Assembly: GCA_023418535.1 (NCBI GenBank)
Contig: JAEZZN010000142.1
Span: 1 to 48,798 of the forward strand
From: Bacillota bacterium
GTDB taxonomy: Bacteria > Bacillota_A > Clostridia > Tissierellales > Peptoniphilaceae
DNA length: 48,798 nt
Direction: 5' to 3'
The translations under genes were made by a program, and so were the position numbers. This document shows positions 32,690 to 43,518 of this stretch, piece by piece; position 1 is the stretch's first letter, and every line of letters starts with the position of its first letter. The notes beneath the pieces are model-generated. The model made no database searches. It was not told the DNA's origin and saw only the letters and a program-made list of their open reading frames with translations.

Positions 32690-35600
32690 ATGAAGCTTAT
32701 ACTTTCAAGACATTTAGAAAAGAATAAGGAAGTTTTTTATAACTCTATAAGAGAAAAATTAAATAATAATGAAATGGTATATATCATAGTTCCAGAACAA
32801 TTTACTTTAGGAACTGAGATAGAAGCCTATGACAAATTAAATATTGAATCTACATTTAATTTAAGAATTAAAAGTTTTAAGTCGATTATAAAAGAAATAT
32901 TACACAAGAATGGTGGAAGAGGATATAAGTTTATATCTGATTCCACTAAATTTATAATATTGCAATCTGTACTTTTACAGAATAAAAACGAATTAAATGT
33001 GTTCAATAAAAATATATATGATAAAGAATTTGTCAATATTTTATTAAACTTCATAGATGAAATGAATAAAAATGATTATGGTATTGATGAAATCCAAAAG
33101 ATAATTGAGTTAGGAAATATCTCTAAAGAATTGAAAAATAAACTTTCAGATGTATTAATATTATTGAAATCATATACCCAATTACTTATAAATTCTAATT
33201 TTTCTGTTGAATCAATGGAAGATATTGCAATAAAAAATATAAGAAATATGGAATATTTTAGGGATATTAATTTTTATGTATACAGATTTCATGATATGTC
33301 TAGGAAAGAATTAAAAATTCTATCGGAGATAGATAAAATTTCTAAACAGACCATTTTAAATATCAGCATCGATGATAGATTAATCATGTCTAAAAATGGT
33401 AAATTTGAAGATTATTTAGTAAAAGATAGTGATGTATTTTCTATTTCAGAAAAATTTATTCAAAGTTTACAAAGAGATGAGTTTGAAAATCATATAGAAT
33501 TCATCTCTAACAACAAAAAAAATGATGATTGTAATGATATAGAAAAGTTTTTAGACAATGTATTTTCATTTGACTCGGATGAAGTTTCAAAAAAATTTGA
33601 AAAACATTATGACAGACTTTCTAATATTTCACTTAGAAGAACTAAAAATACAGAGGAAGAAGTTGAAAATATAGTTATTGAAATCAATAAATTTATAAGA
33701 GAAGGAAATAGATTTAATGACATTGCTATATTAATCACAAACTCACAGGAATACTATCCAATTATTAAACGTCTATTTCAACTTAATGATATACCATTCT
33801 TCCTTGATGAAAATAGATCCTTGCTTGATAATGCCATGATAAAAAATATTAAAGCAGGAATTTCATTGTTAGATTCAAAATTATCTTCAATATCAATAAT
33901 AGATTTTCTTAAATATTCATTTTTATCAATTGAAGAAGAAAAAATTGAAGCTTTTCAATCATTTATTGAAAGAAGAAGAATTTCAGGAAGTATGATATTT
34001 GACGATAAATATTTCCAAAAACAAAAAAGAAAAGAAAATAATACAAGATATGAAAAAGAAGATGATATAAAACTAGAACAAGTTAAAGAAGTATTAAATT
34101 TATTAAGAGAAATAATACTGGGAATTCCAGGATTAAAAGATATAATCATTAAAGATAATAAACTAGATATGAAGGACTATGTTAAATATGTTTATGCATT
34201 ATTAACAAATGAATATCTAACAAATGGTTATGAAGAATATAAGGAAAATATCAATTTTGAAAATAAAGAAGAATTGATTGAAGAAAATAAAATAATTTGG
34301 GAAAGATTTGTAGATACTCTTGATGAATTATATAATGTGGAATTTGGAGAAAGTTTTAATTTAAATATATTGTCAGATATACTTTTTGCATCGATTGATA
34401 ATTTTAAAGTTGGGATAATTCCACCTAGTAGGGACCAGATTATAATTGGAGATTCTTTAAGATCAAGATTTAATAAAGTTAAGAAATTATTTGTATTGGG
34501 AATGTCAAATCTATATTATCCAATAACAACTGAAAGATCAGATTTATTATCAGATGAAGAAAAAGAAGAGTTAATAAATTTGGATAGTGAAATTTTTACT
34601 AAAAACATTGATATTACTAGTATTAAAGAAATTAAGAATAGTAATAATTTACTATCATTTTATGAATTACTTTACACTAGTGATAAATATATTGATTTTA
34701 GTTATAGTTTGATAAATAGCTCAAATGAAGGGATGAATAGTGCTTCTTTAGTTGATAGTATAAAAGCGGTAATTAAAGAAGAAAATATATATGAAAAAGA
34801 TATTGACGAGAATGATTATATCTACTCTAAAACAATATTACAAAAATATGTACCTCATAAATTAAGACAGTCAAAACAAGGATTATTAAAAGAAAAAGAA
34901 GAAAAAGATATTCAATATTTAATTTCAGAAATAAAATCTAATAAAGATAATTTTACAAATATCATAAATGCTATCGAATTAACAAAATCGGATTATACAA
35001 GGAAAAAGCTTAGCAAAGATACCGTAGATATGATTTTTAATACAAATAAATTTTCTGTAAGTCAATTAGAAGAATTTAATTCTAATCCATATGATCATTT
35101 TATCAAATATGGATTAAAACCTAGAGAACATAATACTTATGATATATCAGCTTTAGATATTGGTAATGTACTTCATAATTACATGAAGGACTATTTTGAA
35201 AATAGATATTTAAAATCAATTGAAAAAGAATCAAAAGAAATATTTTATGAAGCTATAAATGATACAATTGATGATTTCAAAATTGAAGATGATAAGAATC
35301 AATTCTTTATAAATCAAATGGAGAGAAATGCAAATCAATATTCTAAAATAATTGATAGACAATTATCCTTAACTCATGTAGATGATTTTATGCTAGAAAA
35401 AGAATATCGTAAGAGAAAATCACAAAATGATGATGTTATAGATGCTATAGAAGTCGATATTGAAGGCAGGAAAATACTGATCGAAGGTAAAATTGATAGA
35501 ATTGATGTATTCAACTTTAATGGCAGAAAATATTTTAGAATAATAGATTATAAAACAGGTAATAAAGAATTTGAAATAGGGAAAATATATGCAGGTGTAG

Positions 35601-36127
35601 ATATGCAACTCCTTCTATATCTTAATGCTGTGTTAAATCAAAATAAAGAATCGAAGCCATTAGGAGTTTTCTATCAAAAACTAAGAGATGATTTAGATAT
35701 TATTGGTATGAAACAAATAAACATAGATTCTAATAGTGACAAACTCAAGGCATACAAATTGTCAGGAATAATAAATGATGATATAGATCTTTATAATTAT
35801 ATAGATAGTGAAGCTTTAGATGAAAAACAATATGTAAAATCTGAACAATATAATTATGAAGGTAGAAAATCTGCATTTAAAGATAAAAATAATGTTGTTT
35901 CAGAAAAGTTTTTTGAAAATTTAATAAAGAAAAATGAGGATAATGTAATTAAATCTATTGAGCGTCTGCTGGATGGAGTTATAGATTTACAACCTTATAA
36001 ATTTGGTTCATTTAAATCAGATAAATTCAGTAATTATAGGACGATTCATAAAGATGAAGGCAAGATGAGATATAGAAATCTTGAAAAATATTCATGGGAT
36101 GAGATAAAAGAAAAGTTTGGAGAGTAA
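32690..36127 (+). CDS. addB: AddB (RexB) subunit of the AddAB helicase-nuclease, divergent
   Basis: 1145-residue partner of AddA in processing double-strand DNA breaks. The inactivated-helicase core is recognisable (VPEQFTLGTEIEAY at the start, RDQIIIGDSLRSRF, KKLFVLGMSNLYYP), as is the C-terminal nuclease with KIDRIDVF...YFRIIDYKTG. Two features are lost. The N-terminal Walker A, GRSGSGKT in Bacillus, is replaced by SRHLEKNKE. The four cysteines that bind a 4Fe-4S cluster around the nuclease are absent: the first site reads NSNPYDHF instead of a CPF-type motif, and the C-terminal cluster region has none. I see only one Cys in the whole protein, near residue 280. The addA start follows after one base. 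Confidence 0.9.
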   Translation: MKLILSRHLEKNKEVFYNSIREKLNNNEMVYIIVPEQFTLGTEIEAYDKLNIESTFNLRIKSFKSIIKEILHKNGGRGYKFISDSTKFIILQSVLLQNKNELNVFNKNIYDKEFVNILLNFIDEMNKNDYGIDEIQKIIELGNISKELKNKLSDVLILLKSYTQLLINSNFSVESMEDIAIKNIRNMEYFRDINFYVYRFHDMSRKELKILSEIDKISKQTILNISIDDRLIMSKNGKFEDYLVKDSDVFSISEKFIQSLQRDEFENHIEFISNNKKNDDCNDIEKFLDNVFSFDSDEVSKKFEKHYDRLSNISLRRTKNTEEEVENIVIEINKFIREGNRFNDIAILITNSQEYYPIIKRLFQLNDIPFFLDENRSLLDNAMIKNIKAGISLLDSKLSSISIIDFLKYSFLSIEEEKIEAFQSFIERRRISGSMIFDDKYFQKQKRKENNTRYEKEDDIKLEQVKEVLNLLREIILGIPGLKDIIIKDNKLDMKDYVKYVYALLTNEYLTNGYEEYKENINFENKEELIEENKIIWERFVDTLDELYNVEFGESFNLNILSDILFASIDNFKVGIIPPSRDQIIIGDSLRSRFNKVKKLFVLGMSNLYYPITTERSDLLSDEEKEELINLDSEIFTKNIDITSIKEIKNSNNLLSFYELLYTSDKYIDFSYSLINSSNEGMNSASLVDSIKAVIKEENIYEKDIDENDYIYSKTILQKYVPHKLRQSKQGLLKEKEEKDIQYLISEIKSNKDNFTNIINAIELTKSDYTRKKLSKDTVDMIFNTNKFSVSQLEEFNSNPYDHFIKYGLKPREHNTYDISALDIGNVLHNYMKDYFENRYLKSIEKESKEIFYEAINDTIDDFKIEDDKNQFFINQMERNANQYSKIIDRQLSLTHVDDFMLEKEYRKRKSQNDDVIDAIEVDIEGRKILIEGKIDRIDVFNFNGRKYFRIIDYKTGNKEFEIGKIYAGVDMQLLLYLNAVLNQNKESKPLGVFYQKLRDDLDIIGMKQINIDSNSDKLKAYKLSGIINDDIDLYNYIDSEALDEKQYVKSEQYNYEGRKSAFKDKNNVVSEKFFENLIKKNEDNVIKSIERLLDGVIDLQPYKFGSFKSDKFSNYRTIHKDEGKMRYRNLEKYSWDEIKEKFGE

Positions 36128-36128
36128 T

Positions 36129-39100
36129 ATGTCAAAGAAAAAAGTGAAAAAACTTAAGCCAGAACAAGCGAGAGCGTTGGATATTAGCACTATGAAAAAT
36201 ATTATAGTGTCTGCTCAAGCTGGAGCTGGTAAGACATTTGTACTTACCAGACGAATTATTGAGCTTATTGAAAAAGAAAGACAATTAGATAATGGAATCG
36301 ATATAGATAATTTTCTTATAGTTACATTTACAAATAAAGCAGCTTTTGAAATGAAAGATCGTATTAGAAAAGCTTTATATGAAAAGCCTAAAAAAATAAA
36401 ATTTGACTTAGAAGAAAAAAATATTGAAATTTCAGATAACGAATATTCTAAGATTCAAAAGTTTTATTTGGGACAATACAATAAAACGGTGAATGCACAA
36501 ATTTCTACTATGCATTCATTTGGTATAAATATACTTAGAAAATATTTTTACAAGCTCGGATTAAATCCTAATTTTAAGTTATTAACAGATTCAAGACTTG
36601 AGATAATGCAATGGGAGACGATGAGTGAAGTATTTCAAGATTTATATTCAAATGAAGATTATGAGTTTCAAAGATTAGTGTCATTGTATTCTAATAAGTA
36701 TGATGATAGTTCACTTATGAACATGCTATTCAATATATATAATTTTATACAATCTCAATTAAGTCCATTTGAGTGGTTAAAAGAGAATATAGATAAAATA
36801 CCTAATAAAAAATATTTTGATATTGAATCAAATAAAGATGATTTTATAAAAAAATTTGTAGATAATGCAAAACTTGAAATAGATAAAAATATTGAAATAG
36901 CGAGAAAAATAATTAAATCATTAAAACAAGAGCCTGATAGTGTTTTAAAAGAAAAATATATAAATGCAATACTTTTAGATGAGGAAATAATTGATGAACT
37001 AAGTAAAGTAGTTACATATGAAGAAGTTAAAAATATTAATGATTTGAATTTTAAAAGACTTCCTATTATAAGAGCAAAATTTTTAGAGGAAAATGATATT
37101 GATATTTCTGAAAAAGAATATTTTAGTTCAAAAATTAATTCTTATAGAAAAATCATAAAAAATATGAATCTACTTGAATTTTCTCAAGAACAAGAAATTG
37201 AATTTACGATTCAAATGAGAGAGAGTTTAGATACGATTTATAGAGTTTTAGTTTTATACGATAAAAAATTAGAACAAGTAAAGAAAAATCAAAATTCACT
37301 TGATTTTAATGATATTGAACATTATCTTTTAAAATTGCTTCAAGATAAAGAAGTGGTTAAAGATATTCAAGAAAAATACAAGTATATATTTTTCGATGAA
37401 TATCAAGATGCTAATAATATACAAAATGAAATTATAAATAAGATCTCAAGAGGAGATAATTTGTTTTTTGTAGGGGATATTAAGCAAAGTATATATAAGT
37501 TTAGACTTGCAGACCCTAAGATTTTCAAACAAAGATATAATGACTATAAATCTTTTACAGGACCATATGAAGCGATTGACCTTCATCACAATTTTAGATC
37601 ACATGAACAATTGCTTAGATTTATAAATATGATATTTGATGAAGTAATGACTGATGATTTAGGTGATGTTGATTATAAAAATGAAGATCATGGTTTAAGA
37701 GCTGGTTTGGATGAAGATGATTATGATGAAAATATAGCAAATATTGAGATTGATTATATTATACAAGAATCAGGATCAAAAGATTATAAAGAAAATATTG
37801 ATATAGATGATGAAATTTTAGAAAATAGAGCCGAAGCAGTATTTATAGCAAAGAGAATTTCAGAATTAATTAAAAATGGAAAACGAGCAGGAGATATTGC
37901 AGTAATTGCAAGATCAAGATCAATTTTAAATGAAGTAAAAGAGAATTTAATTGAATTTGATATACCATATTTTTATGAATCAAGTAAATTTTCATATGAG
38001 GATATCGAAGTAAAGTCTTTTATTGAGATATTGAAAGCTATTGACAATGATAATGATGATATTACATTATTGTCGGCTCTAACATCAAGTATTGAAAAGT
38101 TTAGTGATGAAGAACTTGCTAAAATAAGAGGTAATAATAAAGAAGATTCATTTAACTATTGTTTCTATAATTATGAGAGTAATGAAAATAAAGATGAGAA
38201 AATTTTATCTAAGATAAATTCTTATAAATCTAAAATGAAAAAATATAGAGATTTATCAAGAATAATGTCTTTAAAAGATTTTGCGTGGTATGTATTTGTT
38301 GACTCTGGATTTATGACTTATGTATTATCTAAAAATGACGGAGATAAAAAAGTTGAAGAAATAAATTTATTGATTTCAGAAATAGGGGAACTTGAGCAGC
38401 AAAGATTTTTTACACTTACATCACTTATGAAATATATAGATAGACTAACAAAAAGAAACCTAAGTGAAAGGGAACCTATAGCGAAACTATCAGAAAAAGA
38501 TAATGTAGTTAGACTTATGACCATTCACAAATCAAAAGGGTTGGAGTTTGATACATTATTTGTTTGTGGGCTTGCAACAAGGTTTAACACTAGTGATTTA
38601 GTTAGTAAAGTAATACTAAATGATGAAAAAGGGATTGCTTTAAAAACTTTAAATACAGACGATTATGAATTAACAACATCAAGATTATATAATGATATAA
38701 AAGATATTAAAGCACAAGAATTATTATCCGAAGAAGTAAGGATATTATATGTAGCTTTGACAAGGGCGGTTAATAGTTTATTCTTAGTATCATCAGTAAA
38801 ACAAATAAATAGTGAATATAAATCTTTTGATAAATTAAATAATTACAATAGTTGGATAAATAAAGTCTTTTACGACAAAATATTTACTGATGGTGAAGTT
38901 GATGAAAATAAATTAAAATATTTTAGAAAAAAAGAGAAAATTAATCTAGATGTAAATTTAATTCGTGATTTAGAGATATATGAGTATCTGGATAATAAGA
39001 AAAATACAAAAGATTCAGAGGAATATAAAGAAATAGAATATGATGTTAATCTATCTGATATATTTATATTTAATTATGATAGATCATTGGTTTCTGTTCC

Positions 39101-39719
39101 TTATAAAAAAACAGTAACTGAACTATCGGCTAAGGATGACAATACTAGCTCAGACTTAAAAGAGCCCGAAGTTCTTACGATAGAAAATATAGAATCTGAA
39201 ATAGAAGATAAGAAACCAAAATTTATTCAAGAAACAAACTCCGATTCATTAGAAAAGGGGAGTTTATATCATTATTTATTTGAATTACTGCCAATTAGAG
39301 AAATGAATACTAAAGAAATAGAGGGATTTTTATTAGATTTAGTTAATAGGAGATTTATTTCACAAAAAGAATATGAATCGATTGATATTAGATATTTTGA
39401 TAATTTTATTAATTCTGAATTGTTTAAACGACTCTTAAATGCGGATAAAGTATACAAAGAAAGATCATTTACTATGAAATATAAAGAAGGGAATCATGAT
39501 GTTTTAGTAGATGGTCAGATTGATTTATATTTTATTGAGAACGGAAAAATCTCAATACTAGATTTTAAGTCCAATAAAAAAATCAATGAGAAAGCTTATG
39601 AAAAACAATTGAACTTATATAGGGAAGGGCTTGAAAAGGCATTTAATATGGAAGTTAAAGATATGATTATTTATTGGATAATGCATGATAAAGTTTCCTA
39701 TATAAAAAGCAAAAAATAG
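36129..39719 (+). CDS. addA: AddA helicase-nuclease subunit
   Basis: UvrD-type helicase with a C-terminal RecB-like nuclease, 1196 residues, the catalytic subunit of AddAB. Walker A is SAQAGAGKTFVLTRR (about 32-46), motif II reads FDEYQDANNIQ, motif III GDIKQSIYKFR, motif V MTIHKSKGLEFD and motif VI EVRILYVALTRA. The nuclease has GSLYHYLFE and DGQIDLYF...ISILDFKSNK with the DxK active site. I start at the ATG at 36129 with GGAGAG upstream; an in-frame TTG at 36117 lies in the ribosome binding site itself. Coupled to addB. The stop codon lies in the stem of the terminator. Confidence 0.95.
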   Translation: MSKKKVKKLKPEQARALDISTMKNIIVSAQAGAGKTFVLTRRIIELIEKERQLDNGIDIDNFLIVTFTNKAAFEMKDRIRKALYEKPKKIKFDLEEKNIEISDNEYSKIQKFYLGQYNKTVNAQISTMHSFGINILRKYFYKLGLNPNFKLLTDSRLEIMQWETMSEVFQDLYSNEDYEFQRLVSLYSNKYDDSSLMNMLFNIYNFIQSQLSPFEWLKENIDKIPNKKYFDIESNKDDFIKKFVDNAKLEIDKNIEIARKIIKSLKQEPDSVLKEKYINAILLDEEIIDELSKVVTYEEVKNINDLNFKRLPIIRAKFLEENDIDISEKEYFSSKINSYRKIIKNMNLLEFSQEQEIEFTIQMRESLDTIYRVLVLYDKKLEQVKKNQNSLDFNDIEHYLLKLLQDKEVVKDIQEKYKYIFFDEYQDANNIQNEIINKISRGDNLFFVGDIKQSIYKFRLADPKIFKQRYNDYKSFTGPYEAIDLHHNFRSHEQLLRFINMIFDEVMTDDLGDVDYKNEDHGLRAGLDEDDYDENIANIEIDYIIQESGSKDYKENIDIDDEILENRAEAVFIAKRISELIKNGKRAGDIAVIARSRSILNEVKENLIEFDIPYFYESSKFSYEDIEVKSFIEILKAIDNDNDDITLLSALTSSIEKFSDEELAKIRGNNKEDSFNYCFYNYESNENKDEKILSKINSYKSKMKKYRDLSRIMSLKDFAWYVFVDSGFMTYVLSKNDGDKKVEEINLLISEIGELEQQRFFTLTSLMKYIDRLTKRNLSEREPIAKLSEKDNVVRLMTIHKSKGLEFDTLFVCGLATRFNTSDLVSKVILNDEKGIALKTLNTDDYELTTSRLYNDIKDIKAQELLSEEVRILYVALTRAVNSLFLVSSVKQINSEYKSFDKLNNYNSWINKVFYDKIFTDGEVDENKLKYFRKKEKINLDVNLIRDLEIYEYLDNKKNTKDSEEYKEIEYDVNLSDIFIFNYDRSLVSVPYKKTVTELSAKDDNTSSDLKEPEVLTIENIESEIEDKKPKFIQETNSDSLEKGSLYHYLFELLPIREMNTKEIEGFLLDLVNRRFISQKEYESIDIRYFDNFINSELFKRLLNADKVYKERSFTMKYKEGNHDVLVDGQIDLYFIENGKISILDFKSNKKINEKAYEKQLNLYREGLEKAFNMEVKDMIIYWIMHDKVSYIKSKK

Positions 39720-39745
39720 AGACATATATATGTCTCTATTTTTTT
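39711..39745. terminator. Bidirectional terminator between addA and the iron-uptake operon
   Basis: GAGACATATATATGTCTC is a perfect 18-base palindrome flanked by AAAAAATA and TATTTTTT. It can terminate both converging operons. Confidence 0.88.
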
Positions 39746-39751
39746 ATAAAA

Positions 39752-40789
39752 TTATTTAAATGCTGATTCAATATCAGATATCATGGTATCTAGTGAGCTT
39801 AATCCTCCTTCAGCAAGATACCAAACACTAGGATTTAGATATATAATTCTTTCATTAATATATGCATTAGTTTTATGAATTATTTCATTATCTAAGATAT
39901 CTTTTGCAAGACGAGATCCTTCAGCATTTATAGCTGAATCTCTGTCAAGAACAAAAATATAATCAGGATTCATATCTAAGATGGATTCAAAAGATACACT
40001 ACTTCCATGAGTTGTAGATTCCTCTTTCATTAAATTAGTAAAACCACCATCTAAAGTAATTAGAGAAGCTCTAGCATTATTTCCAAGTAAAGAAATTTCT
40101 CCTTTTGTAACGATAGCAATTAAAGCACTTGAATCTTTAGATTTTTCTTTAATTTGATTAATTCTTTCTTCATAAGCGTTTAATTTTTCGTTTGCTATAT
40201 CTTCGGCATCATATATTTTAGCTATTTCTAATATATTTTCTTTTGCAGTATTAAATGGACTTTCTGTAGAATTTATTGACATTAAGACTACTGGAGCTAT
40301 TTTTGACAATTCTTCGTATTGAGAAGCTAATCTACCACTTATAAATATAATTTCTGGTTTTTGAGCTACTAATTTTTCAAGATCAACTTCTTTTAATTTA
40401 CCTAAATTTACAATTTCATTATTTTCATAGTAAGCTTCTTTACCGGGTAAAGTTGAACCCTTTGATAAACCTTTTATAGAATCTCCTTTTCCTAGAGCAT
40501 CTATTGTATCTAATGCTGCTAAATCTAATACAGCAACATTTGTAGGGTTTTTAGGAACTTCTACATTTATTTTTTTATTGTTTGCGTCATAAGAAGAAAT
40601 AGTGACTGTTGTTTCAGTATCTTCAACAGATTCAGAATTTGTTTCATTATTAGATTCTTCTGTACTTTCTTTTGTACTTTCTTCTGATTTGCTTGTCTCT
40701 TTATTAATGTTTTCGTCATTATTATTTTGTTTTGTGCAAGCTGTTAAAATTAGTAATAAAGCTAATATGCTTAATAATATTTTTTTCAT
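39752..40789 (-). CDS. Siderophore-binding lipoprotein (YclQ/FatB/CeuE type)
   Basis: Lipid-anchored binding protein of an iron-siderophore ABC importer, 345 residues. Lipoprotein signal MKKILLSILALLLILTAC, with Cys18 as the lipidated residue, then a long Glu/Ser/Thr/Asn linker to about residue 68. The mature domain has the type III binding-protein layout: VAVLDLAALDTIDALG, LEKLVAQKPEIIFISGR, the long backbone helix, and MNPDYIFVLDRDSA. It resembles the petrobactin/catecholate binders YclQ and FatB. AGGAGG precedes the ATG. It is the last gene of a four-gene operon in the order permease-permease-ATPase-binding protein, the order of yclNOPQ in Bacillus. Confidence 0.87.
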   Translation of the reverse strand: MKKILLSILALLLILTACTKQNNNDENINKETSKSEESTKESTEESNNETNSESVEDTETTVTISSYDANNKKINVEVPKNPTNVAVLDLAALDTIDALGKGDSIKGLSKGSTLPGKEAYYENNEIVNLGKLKEVDLEKLVAQKPEIIFISGRLASQYEELSKIAPVVLMSINSTESPFNTAKENILEIAKIYDAEDIANEKLNAYEERINQIKEKSKDSSALIAIVTKGEISLLGNNARASLITLDGGFTNLMKEESTTHGSSVSFESILDMNPDYIFVLDRDSAINAEGSRLAKDILDNEIIHKTNAYINERIIYLNPSVWYLAEGGLSSLDTMISDIESAFK

Positions 40790-40797
40790 AAATCCTC

Positions 40798-41550
40798 CTA
40801 ATAATATATTGACAGTGGTTTACCTTCAACTTCCATCATTTTAAAGTCCACGCCATATATAAATTTTAAATTTTCTTTTGTAATCACTTCATTTACATCA
40901 CCACATAAAGCTATTTTTGCATCCTTAAATGCTATTATATAGTCTGAATAAAATGAAGCTAAATTAATTTCGTGTAATACTAAAACTACAGTTTTATTAT
41001 ATTTTTTAGCCATGTCTTTGATTAATTTCATAAGTTCAGATGCGTGATAAATATCAAGATTATTTGTAGGTTCATCAAGTAAAATATAATCTGTATCTTG
41101 ACAAAGAATCATAGCTATAAATACTCTTTGTCGTTGACCACCAGATAATTCGTTTATAAATCTATCTTCTATATCTTTAATTTTCATACAATCTAGAGAT
41201 TTTTCGATAAGTTCATAATCTTTTTCTTTCAATATTCCTTTAGAATGTGGAAATCTACCAAAAGATACTAAATCTTTTACAGTAATTTTTGAATTAATAT
41301 TATTCGTTTGTGTTAGTATGCTAATTTTCTTTGCTAAATTATCTGATGAATAATCTAAGATATCTTTATTAGCATAATAAACATTTCCACCATCTCTTTT
41401 AATTAATCTAGATAAAAGATGCATTACAGTAGATTTACCAGCCCCATTCGGGCCAATTAGTGAAGTGACTTTCCCTTCTGGGATTTCAAAATCTACATTG
41501 TCAACAACTATATTTTTATCATATATTTTTTTTAAGTTTTTAATAATCAT
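40798..41550 (-). CDS. Siderophore importer ATPase (YclP/FepC type)
   Basis: 250-residue ATPase that powers iron-siderophore uptake. Walker A GPNGAGKST near residue 33, signature LSGGQRQRVFIAM, Walker B YILLDEPTNNLD and H-loop VLHEINLA. ITKENLKFIYGVDFKM near the end is typical of the FepC/FhuC group. It starts one base inside the permease stop (TAATG) and its stop lies 8 bases before the binding-protein start, with only a ribosome binding site between. Confidence 0.92.
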   Translation of the reverse strand: MIIKNLKKIYDKNIVVDNVDFEIPEGKVTSLIGPNGAGKSTVMHLLSRLIKRDGGNVYYANKDILDYSSDNLAKKISILTQTNNINSKITVKDLVSFGRFPHSKGILKEKDYELIEKSLDCMKIKDIEDRFINELSGGQRQRVFIAMILCQDTDYILLDEPTNNLDIYHASELMKLIKDMAKKYNKTVVLVLHEINLASFYSDYIIAFKDAKIALCGDVNEVITKENLKFIYGVDFKMMEVEGKPLSIYY

Positions 41551-42518
41551 TACATTTTACCTTTATCTTTAACTAATAAATATAAGAAATAGAATCCACC
41601 AAAAACATTTATAAATACTGACACAGGTACTGAATATGTAAATATTCGCTCTGTTATTAACTGAGAAATTAATATTGATATTATTCCCAACAGTGTTGAG
41701 CTCAACATTAGAATATTATATTTATAAGAGTTGAATATATTTCTACTTATACTAACAACTATAATACCTAAAAAGGTAACAGGACCTACTAATGCAGTTG
41801 ATATAGCTACAAGTATAGAAACTATCATCAACAATCTTTGACTTACTCTATCATAATCTACTCCCAAATTAATTGAGATGTTTTTTCCAAGTAACATTAT
41901 ATTTAGATTTTTAAAATCTTTTCTATAGCTAAATAATATAATAGCTACCAAAATATAGCCAATAATTATTAAATGGCTATTAATATTTGTAAAAGAGGCT
42001 ACCAATGATTTTAAAAGTGAATCATATTCATTTGGATCCATTATTCTTATCATTGATTGTTGCGTTGAACTAAATAATGTGGAAATTACAGTCCCGATAA
42101 GTAATATATAAACTATATTATAATCGGTCTTCTTAAATAAATAGCTATATAAGAAAATGGAAATTATCGACATTATAATTAATACTAATGCAAAGGACAT
42201 GTACTTATTTGTAATTAGAAAATGGTTTGAACCTAAAATAAATACAATGCTTGTTTGTACTAATAGATATAAGGAGTTCATACCTAACAATGAAGGAGTT
42301 ATTAAATAATTACTTACTAAAGTTTGAAATACGTATGTAGAGATACTTATACAAATTGCAACCAAGATCATTGCAAACAATTTAGGCGTTCTTAATTTAA
42401 GTGCAAAGTCTATGATTTCAGGATCTATATCATAAAATAAATATAAAACCATTGATATAATTGCTAAGCAGATTAAAATGAAAATTATTCTACTATTTTT
42501 CTTAGTCATAGAGTCCAA
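41550..42518 (-). CDS. Siderophore importer permease, second (YclO/FecD type)
   Basis: FecCD-family membrane protein of 322 residues with eight to ten helices. LRTPKLFAMILVAICISIS, then QTLVSNYLITPSLLGMNSLY, and GPVTFLGIIVVSISRNIF are family signatures; the last is the coupling region facing the ATPase. It overlaps the first permease by 17 bases and the ATPase by one, so the whole operon is translationally coupled. Confidence 0.9.
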   Translation of the reverse strand: MDSMTKKNSRIIFILICLAIISMVLYLFYDIDPEIIDFALKLRTPKLFAMILVAICISISTYVFQTLVSNYLITPSLLGMNSLYLLVQTSIVFILGSNHFLITNKYMSFALVLIIMSIISIFLYSYLFKKTDYNIVYILLIGTVISTLFSSTQQSMIRIMDPNEYDSLLKSLVASFTNINSHLIIIGYILVAIILFSYRKDFKNLNIMLLGKNISINLGVDYDRVSQRLLMIVSILVAISTALVGPVTFLGIIVVSISRNIFNSYKYNILMLSSTLLGIISILISQLITERIFTYSVPVSVFINVFGGFYFLYLLVKDKGKM

Positions 42519-43497
42519 CTTTCTTTATCATTCCTAGTTTTAAAAAAGGTTTAATTTTTAGTTTTTTAAATATTAGAAATATAAAAATTATTGATCCTAA
42601 AATCCCAGAGACTAATCCTACCGGTAATTCATAAGGTTTTATAATAAGCCTTGAAATCACGTCACATGTAAGTAAATAACACATCCCTAATAAATTTACA
42701 TCAAACAATGTATCCTTAATATTATCTCCTTTATAAATAGAAACAATATTAGGTATAATTAATCCTATATATGAAATGCTTCCTACTACTACAACAGTTG
42801 ATGCAGTTAATACTGAAGATATAATTAATCCTAAAGTGAGGATTTTGTTATAGGATACACCTAAATTGCTTGCCATAGCTCTTCCCATACTTACAATATT
42901 GAAATGGTTAGCAAATATAATGGAAATCACAAACAAAGGTAATGTAATCATTAATATTTCATACCTACCACGTAAAATTAGAGAAAAACTACCGATTAGC
43001 CATGTAGATATTGCTTGTGAGAATTCATATTTATAAGAAAGGAATGATGTAATTCCGGATATTATAAAGCTAAACATAATTCCAACCAATGGTACCATTA
43101 CTTTATTTCTGAAATTCATTTTATTTACAAAATATACAAATACAAGTGTACCAATTATTGAAAATGTGAATGAAAATATAGATTTGAAAAGTAATGATGA
43201 ATTAGGTAAAAATACTAGTGATATCGCGATGCCTAGTTGAGAAGAAGAAATTGTTGCTCCAGTTGATGGAGAAACAAAATTATTCATAGTCAATTTCTGC
43301 ATCATTAAACCAGCTGTAGATAATGCCATGGCAGTCAATAATACAGTTATTAATCTAGGTAGTCGAGAAATCAAAAGCGTTTCTAAATTTTCGCTATTAT
43401 TAAATAAATCTATTAAATTAAAATTTATTGCCCCAATAAATAGGGAAAATATACTTAAAATTATTAAATATATTATAGATATTCTTCTTAAATTCAC
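42502..43497 (-). CDS. Siderophore importer permease, first (YclN/FecC type)
   Basis: FecCD-family membrane protein of 331 residues. LISRLPRLITVLLTAMALS, then GLMMQKLTMNNFVSPSTGAT and GSISYIGLIIPNIVSIY are signatures. Start is a GTG at 43497 with AAGGAG at good spacing; no ATG fits as well. It is the first gene of the iron-uptake operon behind a clear sigma-A promoter with an AT palindrome in its spacer. Confidence 0.9.
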   Translation of the reverse strand: MNLRRISIIYLIILSIFSLFIGAINFNLIDLFNNSENLETLLISRLPRLITVLLTAMALSTAGLMMQKLTMNNFVSPSTGATISSSQLGIAISLVFLPNSSLLFKSIFSFTFSIIGTLVFVYFVNKMNFRNKVMVPLVGIMFSFIISGITSFLSYKYEFSQAISTWLIGSFSLILRGRYEILMITLPLFVISIIFANHFNIVSMGRAMASNLGVSYNKILTLGLIISSVLTASTVVVVGSISYIGLIIPNIVSIYKGDNIKDTLFDVNLLGMCYLLTCDVISRLIIKPYELPVGLVSGILGSIIFIFLIFKKLKIKPFLKLGMIKKVGLYD

Positions 43498-43518
43498 GAT
43501 AACTCCTTACAATAACTT

